64,000 bases of DNA from CAUSKK01 sp963533935 (GCA_963533935.1 CAUSQL010000003.1:9011-73010); one strand, 5' to 3'. Shown: positions 46,496 through 54,829, numbered from the stretch's first letter. The notes: generated by a model from the letters alone, not told the origin. Program-made: numbers and translations.

Positions 46496-47229
46496 TTACG
46501 GTCCGCCATATTCACAAAAGTTTCGGCGCCCAGCCGGTGCTGGCCGGGGTGGATTTAGATATTGCCGCCGGCAGCGTTACGGTCATTCTCGGCCCCTCCG
46601 GCTCCGGCAAGAGCACGCTGCTGCGCTGCATTAACGCTCTGGAACGGCCGGAGCAGGGGGTACTGCAATTTCCCGATTTGACGGTGGATTTCGCTAAAAA
46701 ACCCAGCGAGGCGGAGCTAATCGCCCTGCGGCGACGCTCGGCCATGGTCTTTCAGCAATTTAACCTCTTCGCCCATAAAAACGCTCTGGAGAACGTAATG
46801 GAAGGGCCGGTGCAGGTGCAGAAGCGGCCGGTGGCAGAGGTGGAACGGGAGGCGCGGAAACTGCTGGCCCAGGTGGGCCTGGCCGGCCGGGAAGGCAGCT
46901 ATGCGCACCAGCTGTCCGGCGGCCAGCAGCAGCGGGTGGCCATTGCCCGGGCCCTAGCGCTGAAGCCGCAGCTGCTGCTCTTCGATGAACCGACGTCGGC
47001 GCTGGACCCGGAGCTGGTGCAGGGCATACTGGCGCTGATGCGCGACCTGGCCCGGGCCGGCTGGACTATGGTCGTTGTCAGCCACGAGATTAAATTTGCC
47101 CTGGAGGTGGCCAGCCGGGTGCTGGTGATGAATGGCGGTCGGATTATTGAGACGGGGGAACCGGCGGCGCTGCTGGAAAATCCCCGGCAGGCGCTGACGC
47201 GGAAATACTTAAGTTCCATTGCCCGCTAG
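46492..47229 (+). CDS. amino-acid ABC transporter ATPase
   Basis: 245 residues from the ATG at 46492 (AGGAG ribosome site); the open frame extends 60 bp further upstream inside the permease gene. Walker A GPSGSGKSTLL near 35, Q-loop VFQQFNLF, signature LSGGQQQRVAIARAL near 142, Walker B LLFDEPTSALDPELV and H-loop VVVSHEIKFALEVASRV. The LRRRSAMVFQQFNLF layout is that of the polar amino-acid (GlnQ/TcyC) group. It ends at a perfect inverted repeat that may terminate the operon. Confidence 0.95.
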   Translation: MITVRHIHKSFGAQPVLAGVDLDIAAGSVTVILGPSGSGKSTLLRCINALERPEQGVLQFPDLTVDFAKKPSEAELIALRRRSAMVFQQFNLFAHKNALENVMEGPVQVQKRPVAEVEREARKLLAQVGLAGREGSYAHQLSGGQQQRVAIARALALKPQLLLFDEPTSALDPELVQGILALMRDLARAGWTMVVVSHEIKFALEVASRVLVMNGGRIIETGEPAALLENPRQALTRKYLSSIAR

Positions 47230-47232
47230 ATT

Positions 47233-47313
47233 ATTAAACATACAACGGGGCGCTTCCCCTGTCTGTAATTAAGCTGACAATTACAGACAGGGGAAGCGCC
47301 CCGTTGTATGTAT
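47233..47313. repeat. perfect 33-bp inverted repeat of the AAGCGCCC family
   Basis: Left arm 47238-47270 and right arm 47279-47311 are exact complements over 33 bp, with spacer AAGCTGAC. The arms carry private variants (AACGGGG and GTCTGTAATT) shared only with each other. It lies between the convergent ABC operon and nitroreductase gene. Confidence 0.95.
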
Positions 47314-47338
47314 ATAGTGTTTTTAGCGAACGCGGAAC

Positions 47339-48004
47339 CTATTCCACGAAGCGCACCACATCCGTGAAGTCCCGCCGCGCCTTGCGCTCAATGGGCCCGG
47401 CCCGGTAGCCGAAGGTGGCGGCCACGGCCACGCCCCATTGCTGCGGGTCGAAGAGGCCGGCGCCGGCGAGAGTCTCATTGACCTTAGCGTAGTTGAAACC
47501 CTCCACCGGGCAGCTGTCGATGCCAATCATGGCCACGCCTGTCATCATGTTCGCCAGCGCGATGTAGCACTGCTTGCAAGTCCAATCGAATAGGGCCCGT
47601 TCGCTGTCCAATTTCATATCTTCATTAACAAACTGGCGGTAGCGGGCCAGGGTGGCGTTAATCTGCTCCGGCTCCGTGACCTTGCGCCGCTTCAAACCTT
47701 CCAGCATGAAGGGCTCATCGACGGCGCGGGTGCGGTGGGCGAGAATAATCAGCAGATGGCTGGCCGCGTCCAGCTGGTTGGCCATGCCCCAGGCCACCGG
47801 CTTAAGTTTGTCCCGCAGTTCCCTATTTTGAATGACGAGAAAGCGCCAGGGCTCCGAGCCCACAGAACTGGGCGACAGCCGCCCCAGCTCGAGAATGAAA
47901 TGGAAATCTTCCGCGCTGATTTTCCGCTGCGGGTCGTAGTTGCGGGTGGATTGGCGGTTCTGGTAGGCGGCAAACACCTCGTCGCGATTTAGGATTTTCA
48001 CGTT
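47339..48004 (-). CDS. NAD(P)H-dependent nitroreductase (NfsB/YfkO-like)
   Basis: 221 residues. The start is taken as GTG 48004, because GAGGAG lies four bases before it; an ATG nine codons... further upstream at 48013 overlaps the ilvH stop and has no such site. NRQSTRNYDPQRKISAEDFHFILELGRLSPSSVGSEPWRF is the FMN-binding N-terminus, MMTGVAMIGIDSCPVEGFNYAKVNETL near 160 and AVAATFGYRAGPIERKARRDFTDVVRFVE at the end are typical of NfsB-type enzymes. It reduces nitro compounds or quinones with FMN. It follows ilvH and may share its transcript. Confidence 0.88.
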   Translation of the reverse strand, partial: NVKILNRDEVFAAYQNRQSTRNYDPQRKISAEDFHFILELGRLSPSSVGSEPWRFLVIQNRELRDKLKPVAWGMANQLDAASHLLIILAHRTRAVDEPFMLEGLKRRKVTEPEQINATLARYRQFVNEDMKLDSERALFDWTCKQCYIALANMMTGVAMIGIDSCPVEGFNYAKVNETLAGAGLFDPQQWGVAVAATFGYRAGPIERKARRDFTDVVRFVE

Positions 48005-48012
48005 ACTCCTCA

Positions 48013-48522
48013 TTAAAGAATCAGACACTTGCCGGAACCGGTGGTGGCCAGGCCCGTAACTCCGGTGCGCGACAGCTCGACGATAACCTCCGGCTCCAGG
48101 GCGCCGATGAAGGCGTCCAATTTGCGCTGGGAGCCGGAGATTTCAAAAATTACCGTGGTCGGCGAGATGGCCACCACCCGGCCGCGGAAGGCCTCGTTCA
48201 GTTGCAGGTAGGCGGCGCGGCGGCTGGCGTCGGCCTGCACCTTCACCAGCATCATTTCCCGGTCGATGAATTCGCTGTCGGACAGGTTCACCAGCTTAAT
48301 CACCTCCACCAGCTTGTTCAGCTGCTTGTTGATTTGCTCGATTAATTTGTCGTCGCAGTGGGTTACCAGCGTCAGGCGGGAAACGGTGGGGTCCTGGGTC
48401 GGCGCCACGTTCAGGCAGTCGATGTTAAAGCCGCGGGCGGAGAACAGGCCCACCACCCGCGACAGGGCGCCGGCCTCGTTCTCCAGCAGCAGGGAAACCA
48501 CGTGTCTCTTAATCTCGTTCAT
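48013..48522 (-). CDS. ilvH: acetolactate synthase small subunit
   Basis: 169 residues. The N-terminal ACT domain reads RHVVSLLLENEAGALSRVVGLFSARGFNIDCLNVAPT; the C-terminal half has VVAISPTTVIFEISGSQRKLDAFI and ends GLATTGSGKCLIL. It regulates the large subunit and confers valine feedback inhibition in the IlvIH type. Its ATG overlaps the ilvI stop by 4 bp. Confidence 0.95.
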   Translation of the reverse strand: MNEIKRHVVSLLLENEAGALSRVVGLFSARGFNIDCLNVAPTQDPTVSRLTLVTHCDDKLIEQINKQLNKLVEVIKLVNLSDSEFIDREMMLVKVQADASRRAAYLQLNEAFRGRVVAISPTTVIFEISGSQRKLDAFIGALEPEVIVELSRTGVTGLATTGSGKCLIL

Positions 48523-50270
48523 AGCAATACAATTCCTTCGTTGGCACAGTTGGCCGAATCACATTTCTCACCCAGGATAATTTCGTTCTGGCTGCCGCCG
48601 GCGGGAATCATGGGGAAGACCTTTTCCAGCTTGTCGGTGATGATGTCCACGAATACGGTTTTCCCCTTCATGGCCAGCACCTCTTTTAATTTGTTCTCCA
48701 GCTCGGCCGGCTTCTCAATGCGCACGCCCACGTGGCCGTAAGCCTCGGCCAGCTTGACGAAGTCCGGCGCCGTGGCCATGTCCGTGTGGGAGTAGCGCTT
48801 GGCGTAGAACATCTCCTGCCACTGGCGCACCATGCCCAGGTAGCCGTTGTTCAGGCAGATAATTTTCACGGGAATGTTGTATTCCTTGGCCGTGGTCATT
48901 TCCTGCAGCATCATCTGAATGGAACCGTCGCCGGTGATGCAGAACACCTCCTCGCCGGGGCAGGCCAGCTTGGCGCCGATGGCGGCCGGATAGCCGAAGC
49001 CCATGGTGCCGAGGCCGCCGGAATTCACCCAGCGCCGCGGCCGGTCAAAGCCGAAATATTGGGCCACCCACATCTGGTGCTGGCCCACGTCGGAGCAGAC
49101 CACCCCCTTGCCGCGGGTTAATTTGTGCAGCGTTTGAATGACCTTCTGCGGCTTAATCACCTTGTCGCTGTCCTCGTAGTTAAGGCAGTGCACGGAACGC
49201 CATTTCTCAATCTGTTCCCACCATTTGCTCAGGTCGGCGCCGCCGTCGGCGCCCAGGGCCTCCAGCATGTCCGTGAGGACGGATTTAACCGCGCCGACGA
49301 TGGGCACGTGCACTTCCACGTTCTTGGCAATGGAGGAGGGGTCGATGTCGATGTGGATAATCTGCGCCTCGGGGCAGAAGTTGGCCAGATTACCCGTAAC
49401 CCGGTCGTCGAAGCGGGCGCCCACCGCCAGCAGCACGTCGCAGTAGTGCATGGCCAGGTTCGCCTCGAAGGTGCCGTGCATGCCGAGCATGCCGAGGAAG
49501 TTTCTATGGCTGGCCGGATAGGCGCCCAGACCCATCAGCGTATTGGTGATGGGCAGATTCAGCCGCTGCACCAGCTGGGTCAGTTCTGCGCTGGCGTTAT
49601 CGAGTATGACGCCGCCGCCGCTGTAGACCATGGGCTTCTTCGCCCGCTTCAGCAGCTTCAGTGCCTTTTTAATTTGTCCCCGGTTGCCCTCGCTGTTGGG
49701 CTGGTAGGAGCGCAAACTGATGGTTTCCGGATAGGCGAAGGAGGTTTTCGCGCCGGTAACGTCCTTGGGAATGTCGATGAGCACCGGGCCGGGCCGGCCG
49801 GAGCGGGCGATGTAGAAGGCTTTCTTAAAGGTTTCCGCCAGCTGTTCGATGTTTTTAACCAGGAAGCTGTGCTTCACCACCGGCCGGGTAACGCCCACCG
49901 CGTCCACCTCCTGGAAGGCGTCGTTGCCGATGAGTTCCGAGGGCACCTGGCCGGAAATTATCACCAGGGGAATGGAATCGCTGTGGGCGGTGGCAATGCC
50001 GGTAACCGCGTTGGTCAATCCCGGGCCGGAGGTTACCAGCGCCACGCCCACCTGGCCGGACACCCGCGCGTAGCCGTCGGCGGCGTGTACCGCGCCCTGC
50101 TCGTGGCGGGCGAGGATATGTTGCAGGTGATTCTGTCGGTAGATGGCGTCATAGATGTGGAGCACGGCGCCGCCGGGATAGCCAAAAACGTACTTGACGT
50201 CCTCGGCCGCCAGACATTCCAAAATGATTTCCGCACCACTCAAGGTGATGTGATTTTTAAGTTTAGCCAT
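48519..50270 (-). CDS. ilvI: acetolactate synthase large subunit
   Basis: 583-residue thiamine-diphosphate enzyme, first step of branched-chain amino acid synthesis. Start MAKLKNHITLSGAEIIL at 50270; the frame extends 24 bp further but the family starts here. YVFGYPGGAVLHIYDAI and LARHEQGAVHAADGYA near 55 hold the catalytic Glu; ThDP/Mg motif GDGSIQMMLQEMTTA... NNGYLGMVRQWQ near 465-500. It is in the ilvI-ilvH-nitroreductase run. No leader-peptide attenuator is visible in the 90 bp upstream. Confidence 0.96.
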   Translation of the reverse strand: MAKLKNHITLSGAEIILECLAAEDVKYVFGYPGGAVLHIYDAIYRQNHLQHILARHEQGAVHAADGYARVSGQVGVALVTSGPGLTNAVTGIATAHSDSIPLVIISGQVPSELIGNDAFQEVDAVGVTRPVVKHSFLVKNIEQLAETFKKAFYIARSGRPGPVLIDIPKDVTGAKTSFAYPETISLRSYQPNSEGNRGQIKKALKLLKRAKKPMVYSGGGVILDNASAELTQLVQRLNLPITNTLMGLGAYPASHRNFLGMLGMHGTFEANLAMHYCDVLLAVGARFDDRVTGNLANFCPEAQIIHIDIDPSSIAKNVEVHVPIVGAVKSVLTDMLEALGADGGADLSKWWEQIEKWRSVHCLNYEDSDKVIKPQKVIQTLHKLTRGKGVVCSDVGQHQMWVAQYFGFDRPRRWVNSGGLGTMGFGYPAAIGAKLACPGEEVFCITGDGSIQMMLQEMTTAKEYNIPVKIICLNNGYLGMVRQWQEMFYAKRYSHTDMATAPDFVKLAEAYGHVGVRIEKPAELENKLKEVLAMKGKTVFVDIITDKLEKVFPMIPAGGSQNEIILGEKCDSANCANEGIVLL

Positions 50271-50359
50271 GGGAACACCAAAATTAAGAAACAAGCGCCA
50301 ACTTTAGCAGCGCAGCGGGAAAAGAATCAATGGCGGCCGGCGGCAGTGAGACCGTTAGC

Positions 50360-50489
50360 TTAAACAAACGGACGGGCGCTTCCCCTGTATGTAATTAAAG
50401 CGCTAAATACATACATGGGAAGCGCCCGAGCGTTAGCGACGGGTGCGTGAGACCCGCAGGGGCGAACAACCGCCCGACCGTCGGTAAAC
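50360..50489. repeat. AAGCGCCC palindromic repeat cluster with long-form unit
   Basis: TTAAACAAACGGACGGGCGC TTCCCCTGTATGTAATT, then AAATACATACATGGGAAGCG CCC continuing into a long form GAGCGTTAGCGACGGGTGCG TGAGACCCGCAGGGGCGAACAACCGCCCGACCGTCGGTAAA. The long-form insert is inverted relative to the copies at 7699 and 36711. Part of a 467-bp gene-free gap; I recognise nothing in 50490-50639. Confidence 0.85.
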
Positions 50490-50639
50490 AATTATTGGTA
50501 GCTTAGCCAGGGTCTCCGTTAATTAATGGTCAGGCTAGAAGTGTCGCCGTTTTATTTGCTGGTCTGTGGCCGGCGGCGGCGGGCGGTGCAACGACATCTA
50601 CGGCCACATTAATGGGTAAAAACCCCGTTATTATCGTCA

Positions 50640-50720
50640 TTTACCGACGGACGGGCGCTTAGATTGTATGTTTAAACAGATAAATAAACATACAGGGAAA
50701 GCGCCCGTCCGTCGGTAAAC
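50640..50720. repeat. AAGCGCCC palindromic repeat, inverted pair
   Basis: TTTACCGACGGACGGGCGCT TAGATTGTATGTTTAA, then TAAATAAACATACAGGGAAA GCGCCCGTCCGTCGGTAAA. Outer GTCGGTAAA ends match each other; the inner cores differ. Confidence 0.88.
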
Positions 50721-50737
50721 CGTTTGAAGTGGAGAGA

Positions 50738-51187
50738 TTATTTAAGGTGCTGCGCCTCGAAGTCCGCAATTTCCAGCACCTTCGGCCCGTAGGCGCTGGC
50801 CGGGTCGTGGCGCAGATCCAGCCAGATGCTCACCAGCGTCCAGGCCGCCGGCACCGCAATCACGTTCTGACCCATGCAGAGAATCTGCGCGTCGTAGTTT
50901 TCCACGGCGCCGCGGACGGTGGTCAGGTCGTGGGCGGTGGCGGCGCGCACCCCCTTCACCTTATTGGCGGCAATGGCCGTACCCAGGCCCGTGCCGCAGA
51001 TGAGTATGGCCCGGTCCGCCTGGCCGGCGGCAATTTTCTGCGCCACCGCAAAGGACAGCTGCGGGTAGCTCTGTTCCAGGTCCGACAGGTCCAGCAGCGA
51101 GCTGATGCGCCGGTCCTGCTCCAGCTGGGCCTTGAGGCCGTTCTTAAGAATGGTGCCGTTGGCCGGCGCCGCTATGATTAGTCGCAT
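50738..51187 (-). CDS. RpiB/LacAB-family sugar-phosphate isomerase with altered N-terminal motif
   Basis: 149 residues. The core AILICGTGLGTAIAANKVKGVRAATAHD carries the catalytic Cys of RpiB-type isomerases, and NYDAQILCMGQNVI follows as usual. But the N-terminal GxDHAGxxLK strand of the family reads IIAAPANGTILKNGL, so the Asp-His pair is missing. It may act on another sugar phosphate (RpiB-like DerI or LacAB groups) or have lost activity. Start ATG 51187 is 56 bp before ilvC's end, so it probably shares the ilvC transcript. Confidence 0.8.
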   Translation of the reverse strand: MRLIIAAPANGTILKNGLKAQLEQDRRISSLLDLSDLEQSYPQLSFAVAQKIAAGQADRAILICGTGLGTAIAANKVKGVRAATAHDLTTVRGAVENYDAQILCMGQNVIAVPAAWTLVSIWLDLRHDPASAYGPKVLEIADFEAQHLK

Positions 51188-51242
51188 GGCTTACTCCATA
51201 GAGCCGATGGGAAAAAGCGCCTCCGAAGAAGCGCTCTGCCGA

Positions 51243-52256
51243 TTAGTTTTTAGAGGTGTCCACCAGCCGGTTGGCCTTAATCCAAGGCATCATGTCCCGC
51301 AATTTCGCGCCGACCAGCTCAATTTGGTGCTCCGCATTCTGGCGGCGGCGGGCGGTCATGGACGGGGCGCCGGCCTGGTATTCCAGAATAAAGCGCTTGG
51401 CGTATTCACCGTTCTGAATATTGGTCAGGCACTCTTCCATGGCGTAGCGGCTTTCCTCGTTGATGACTTCCGGGCCGGTTACGTACTCGCCGAACTCCGC
51501 GTTGTTGGAGATGGAATAGTTCATGTTGGCGATGCCGCCCTCGTAGATTAGGTCCACGATTAATTTCATCTCGTGCAGGCACTCGAAGTAGGCCATTTCC
51601 GGCGCGTAGCCCGCCCTAACTAGGGTTTCAAAGCCGGCCTTAATCAGTTCAACCACGCCGCCGCAGAGCACCGCCTGCTCACCGAATAGGTCCGTTTCCG
51701 TCTCTTCCCGGAAGCTGGTTTCAATGATGCCGGCCTTGCCGCCGCCGTTGGCCACCGCGTAGGCCAGGGCAATGTTGCGGGCCTTGCCGCTGCGGTCGGC
51801 GGCCACGGCGATGAGGTGGGGCACGCCGCCGCCCTGGGTGTAGGTGGAACGCACTGTGTGGCCGGGGGCCTTCGGCGCAATCATAATTACGTCCAAATCG
51901 GCGCGCGGTACCACCTGGCCGTAGTGCACGTTAAAGCCGTGGGCGAAGGCCAGGGCAGCGCCCTCCTTGATATCCTTTTCAATGCTCCTGTAGACGGCGG
52001 CAATGTTTTCGTCGGGCAGCAGAATCATAACCACGTCGGCGCCCCGCACCGCCTCATTAACCTCCTTGACGGTGAGGCCGGCATTCACGGCCTTGGGCCA
52101 GGAGGCCCCGCCGGCGCGCAGGCCCACCACCACCTTAACGCCGCTGTCCTTCAGGTTATTGGCGTGGGCGTGGCCCTGGGAGCCGTAGCCGATGATGGCC
52201 ACGGTTTTACCCTGTAGGGTGCTCATGTCGGCGTCTTTGTCGTAATAAACTTTCAT
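51243..52256 (-). CDS. ilvC: ketol-acid reductoisomerase
   Basis: 337 residues, class I short form. MKVYYDKDADMSTLQGKTVAIIGYGSQGHAHANNLKDSG has the NADPH-binding Rossmann loop; DVVMILLPDENI near 80, APKAPGHTVRSTYTQGGGVP near 128 and EETETDLFGEQAVLCGGVVELIKAGFETLV near 185 with the Mg-binding Asp and Glu follow. It is the second enzyme of the branched-chain pathway, in the same strand direction as ilvI-ilvH but separated by the RpiB-like gene and palindromes. The gap upstream (52257-52499) holds its promoter and a GC-rich hairpin-forming segment near 52325-52350. Confidence 0.97.
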   Translation of the reverse strand: MKVYYDKDADMSTLQGKTVAIIGYGSQGHAHANNLKDSGVKVVVGLRAGGASWPKAVNAGLTVKEVNEAVRGADVVMILLPDENIAAVYRSIEKDIKEGAALAFAHGFNVHYGQVVPRADLDVIMIAPKAPGHTVRSTYTQGGGVPHLIAVAADRSGKARNIALAYAVANGGGKAGIIETSFREETETDLFGEQAVLCGGVVELIKAGFETLVRAGYAPEMAYFECLHEMKLIVDLIYEGGIANMNYSISNNAEFGEYVTGPEVINEESRYAMEECLTNIQNGEYAKRFILEYQAGAPSMTARRRQNAEHQIELVGAKLRDMMPWIKANRLVDTSKN

Positions 52257-52499
52257 TGCATATCCTTAGCTTTGATTAACGGGAAATTGAGGCCGGCGCT
52301 GGCCGGCGGCCGAGCCATTTTAGCGCAACCCCGGGCCGGGCCCGCAGGCCATAAAATCTTTTACTCTGAATCCGGGTCTTTTAATTGAAAAAACTTTTCC
52401 CCTTTTAATTCAAAATAAAATTCATAAACGGTCTAAAGAAAAGCAACAAAACCAGTGCTTTTGCTATTATTAATACTTTGATATTAACGAGGATAAATC

Positions 52500-52790
52500 A
52501 TGACCGTTTTCGTGCGCGCGACCTTCATCACGAACCTCAATAAGACTAAGGATTTTGTCGCGCTCTGTGATGAATTGGTAATTAAGAGCCGGGAGGAGGA
52601 GGGCTGCGAGCAATATCTGCTGGGCCAGGACCGCCACAACCCGGGCCGTTTCACCTTTATAGAAGTGTGGTCCAGCCAGGAGGAGTTGGACCGGCACAGC
52701 CGCAGCGAGCACTACCAGCGCATCGTGCCGCAGCTGGTGGCCCTGGCCGAACAGGAGCCGGAAATTATCTATTTAAATCAGGTTCTTTAG
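52500..52790 (+). CDS. antibiotic biosynthesis monooxygenase (ABM) family protein
   Basis: 96 residues: MTVFVRATFITNLNKTKDFVALCDELVIKSREEEGCEQYLLGQDRHNPGRFTFIEVWSSQEELDRHSRSEHYQRI is one complete ABM (dimeric ferredoxin-like) domain, close to YgiN-type quinol monooxygenases. The RxEEGCxxY pattern near residue 33 and FIEVWSSQEELDRHSRSEHY near 59 are diagnostic. It stands alone, followed at once by a terminator. Start ATG 52500 is preceded by CGAGGA. The role may be quinone handling; it is inferred from family only. Confidence 0.88.
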   Translation: MTVFVRATFITNLNKTKDFVALCDELVIKSREEEGCEQYLLGQDRHNPGRFTFIEVWSSQEELDRHSRSEHYQRIVPQLVALAEQEPEIIYLNQVL

Positions 52791-52806
52791 GGCCTGATTT
52801 TTTTAC
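52775..52806 (+). terminator. terminator overlapping the ABM stop codon
   Basis: AAATCAGG-TTCTTTAGGG-CCTGATTT followed by TTTTT. The left stem strand lies within the last codons of the ABM gene. Confidence 0.82.
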
Positions 52807-52984
52807 CAACAATTAGCCCAATCATTAATTGGCGATTAATAATTAGCGAATTATTTAATTCGCCGCCGACAATTAAAATTAATCCATATTTTCTTTGCCC
52901 GAAGGCCAATGGCTGCGGGCAAATTCCCCGAAACTTTCCTATACTTAATCCTATTAGCCTAATTAAGCATTCATAGGAGCCAAT

Positions 52985-53596
52985 ATGAACAAGAGCGTAC
53001 CCGGAGCCCTTCTGCTGCTAATTCTGGTCGGCTGCGGCAGCGGCGCTAAAACCCCCGCCGCCAGCGGCGGCACCGTGAGCGGCGGCCCGCCCCAATCGCT
53101 GCGGGGGGATTACGTGGAAATCAACGGCCAGCGGCTGTCCCTCCGGGACGGCAAAAAGGGCGGTGACCCCAGCCAGTTCACGGTGCCCGATGAGCTGCGC
53201 CAGCCGGAAGCCCACTACGGCGCCACTGGCGCCACTGCCGCCATCACCAAACAGGACTATCTGTCCACCCAGGGCCTAAATCTGGAGAAGGTGCCAGACC
53301 TGGGCCGGGGCCGCTACCAGGGCGCCGCGCAAATCATCGACGGCATTAGCCCCAACCACACCGGCAGCGCCGGCCTCAACGTGGACTTCGCCCACAAGAC
53401 CGTGGCCGGTCGTTTGAACAGTCCGCCGCCCTACAACGACGGCGTGGACGGCCTGAATTTCGCCGGGAAAATTAACGGCCCCGGCTTTAATGCAAGGCAA
53501 TATAATGGCCCCGTCTCCGGCGGCGACGCCGCGGGACTAGCTGGCGCCGGCCCGGGAGCCCAGGAAGTTTACGGGGTCTTCGGCGGGCGCAAGTAA
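52985..53596 (+). CDS. lipoprotein with small TbpB-like barrel
   Basis: 203 residues with signal MNKSVPGALLLLILVGC (lipobox LVGC). A Gly/Ser/Pro spacer follows, then a region ending in the barrel signature NVDFAHKTVAGRLNS, FAGKINGPGFNA and a last strand with VFGGRK. It belongs with the two lipoproteins at 26770 and 53642 by its C-terminus. Start ATG 52985 follows TAGGAG. It is two genes from the 53642 gene (45-bp gap) and likely forms an operon with it. A Slam partner is not seen in the window, so surface display is inferred from the barrel family. Confidence 0.82.
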   Translation: MNKSVPGALLLLILVGCGSGAKTPAASGGTVSGGPPQSLRGDYVEINGQRLSLRDGKKGGDPSQFTVPDELRQPEAHYGATGATAAITKQDYLSTQGLNLEKVPDLGRGRYQGAAQIIDGISPNHTGSAGLNVDFAHKTVAGRLNSPPPYNDGVDGLNFAGKINGPGFNARQYNGPVSGGDAAGLAGAGPGAQEVYGVFGGRK

Positions 53597-53641
53597 TTGC
53601 GAGGGTGCTGCGTGCACCCCCTGATACTAAGGAGTATTAAT

Positions 53642-54400
53642 ATGAAAAAAATCATTAGTTTCGCCCTTGTGGCCTTAATTCTCAGCGCCTGCGGCGGCGG
53701 CAGTAAAAATCCCGACGTGCGCCTGGGCGGCAGCAACTACGGCTATAGCAATGGCCAAATTCAAGCCGATACGAAAGTTAAAGAAAAAGCGCCCCTCAAC
53801 CGCCTGCACGTCAGCGGCGTGGGCAAATCTCACGGGGCCCAGAGAATCTTCCGTATCAATGAGAAGGACTACGACATCGTGGTCCATGGCATGACCAATC
53901 CGAACGTGGCCCACGGCGTCATGCGCCATCAGGAAAAGAACGACGGCCTGCTCATTACCCGGGAAACCCTGCCGAACCTGCAATATAGCCGCGCCGGCAT
54001 GATGACCTTCCTCGACGAGGACAGCAAGGACTATGAAAGCCGCATCTTCCAGCAGGGCATCGGCGCCAATAATCTGCCCTCTTCTGGCAGCGCTTCCTAC
54101 ACCGGTACCGCCGTAACCATGACTAGCAAGGGCTCCGACGCCAACACCATTAATATGAACGTGGACTTCGGTAGCAAGAACCTGTCGGGCCGTTTAAATA
54201 ACACCATCAATACGGTGGCCGGCGAGCAAATCAACGGCATGGACTTCAGCGGTAAGCTGAGCGGCAACACCTTCCAGGCCAACAGCAGCACCACCAACTT
54301 TAACGGTGGCCTCTACGGCGACACGGGCCAGGAATTTGCCGGCACCATTCTGGATAATTCACGGCAAATCAACGGTTACTTCGGTGGCCACCGTAAGTAA
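53642..54400 (+). CDS. lipoprotein with TbpB-like barrel
   Basis: 252 residues from ATG 53642 (AAGGAG five bases... upstream region TAAGGAGTATTAAT); the upstream GTG/ATG frames are not used because the signal peptide MKKIISFALVALILSAC begins here (lipobox LSAC). After GGGSKNPD a mixed region follows, with NVDFGSKNLSGRLN, FSGKLSGNTFQA and GGLYGDTGQEFAGTIL... INGYFGGHRK, the barrel end. It is closest to the 26770 gene (shared GxFG.H.K end and SxYHxFxQGI/IxANNLPSxG block: FQQGIGANNLPSSG versus FYQGITPTNMPSNG). The terminator follows at 54428. Confidence 0.85.
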   Translation: MKKIISFALVALILSACGGGSKNPDVRLGGSNYGYSNGQIQADTKVKEKAPLNRLHVSGVGKSHGAQRIFRINEKDYDIVVHGMTNPNVAHGVMRHQEKNDGLLITRETLPNLQYSRAGMMTFLDEDSKDYESRIFQQGIGANNLPSSGSASYTGTAVTMTSKGSDANTINMNVDFGSKNLSGRLNNTINTVAGEQINGMDFSGKLSGNTFQANSSTTNFNGGLYGDTGQEFAGTILDNSRQINGYFGGHRK

Positions 54401-54427
54401 TTTAAGCTAATCAATCAGCGGCTTTAA

Positions 54428-54460
54428 AAGACAACCCACCCTCCGGGGTGGGTTTTTTGT
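54428..54460 (+). terminator. terminator of the two-lipoprotein operon
   Basis: ACAACCCACC-CTCC-GGGGTGGGTTTTTTGT. Stem CCCACC/GGTGGG followed by six T. Confidence 0.88.
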
Positions 54461-54470
54461 GGCCAGAGGA

Positions 54471-54570
54471 TTTATACAAACGGACGGGCGCTTCCCCTGT
54501 ATGTAATTAGGCCATTTAAATACAAAGGGGCGCTTCTACTGTACGTAATTAAGGCTCTAAATACATGCAG
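54471..54570. repeat. AAGCGCCC palindromic repeat cluster, three units
   Basis: TTATACAAACGGACGGGCGC TTCCCCTGTATGTAATT, AAATACAAAGGGGCGCTTCT ACTGTACGTAATT, then a partly decayed AAATACATGCAGGAGCAGCG CGCCGCCCCTGAA. Confidence 0.82.
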
Positions 54571-54749
54571 GAGCAGCGCGCCGCCCCTGAATCGCTAGGC
54601 GAAGCACCGTTCGTCCCTTTAATAAATAAGGTCACAGTAGCTAGCGAATGGCTGGCATGGTTTGACCGCACGGAACGGCCGCTGCATAAGCTAAATGCTG
54701 CCGAATTATGAGCCGGCGGAAATACTAAGCTAAAGCCCTTGGGTCGTTA
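54571..54749. other. non-coding stretch, nothing recognised
   Basis: 179 bp of ordinary composition between two repeat loci in a 434-bp gene-free gap (54401-54834). No ORF, promoter or RNA that I can support. Confidence 0.5.
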
Positions 54750-54829
54750 TTTACAAACAACAGGGCGCTTCCTATGTATGTATTAAAGCTAAATTACATA
54801 CATAGGAAGCGCCCGTCCGTTTGTATAAA
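54750..54829. repeat. AAGCGCCC palindromic repeat, inverted pair with matched arms
   Basis: TTTACAAACAACAGGGCGCT TCCTATGTATGTATTAAAG, then AAATTACATACATAGGAAGC GCCCGTCCGTTTGTATAA. Inner CTTCCTATG is paired with CATAGGAAG, a shared departure from CCCCTG. Confidence 0.9.

Noticed and set aside
45009..47229. Naming the ABC importer tcyABC outright
   Set aside because: Binding-protein motifs are similar to cystine binders, but other polar amino-acid binders share them; the substrate is not certain.
49125..50363. A 412-codon open frame on the plus strand opposite ilvI
   Set aside because: It is a shadow of the GC-rich ilvI gene; the protein is low in recognisable motifs, and the minus-strand product is an unmistakable acetolactate synthase.
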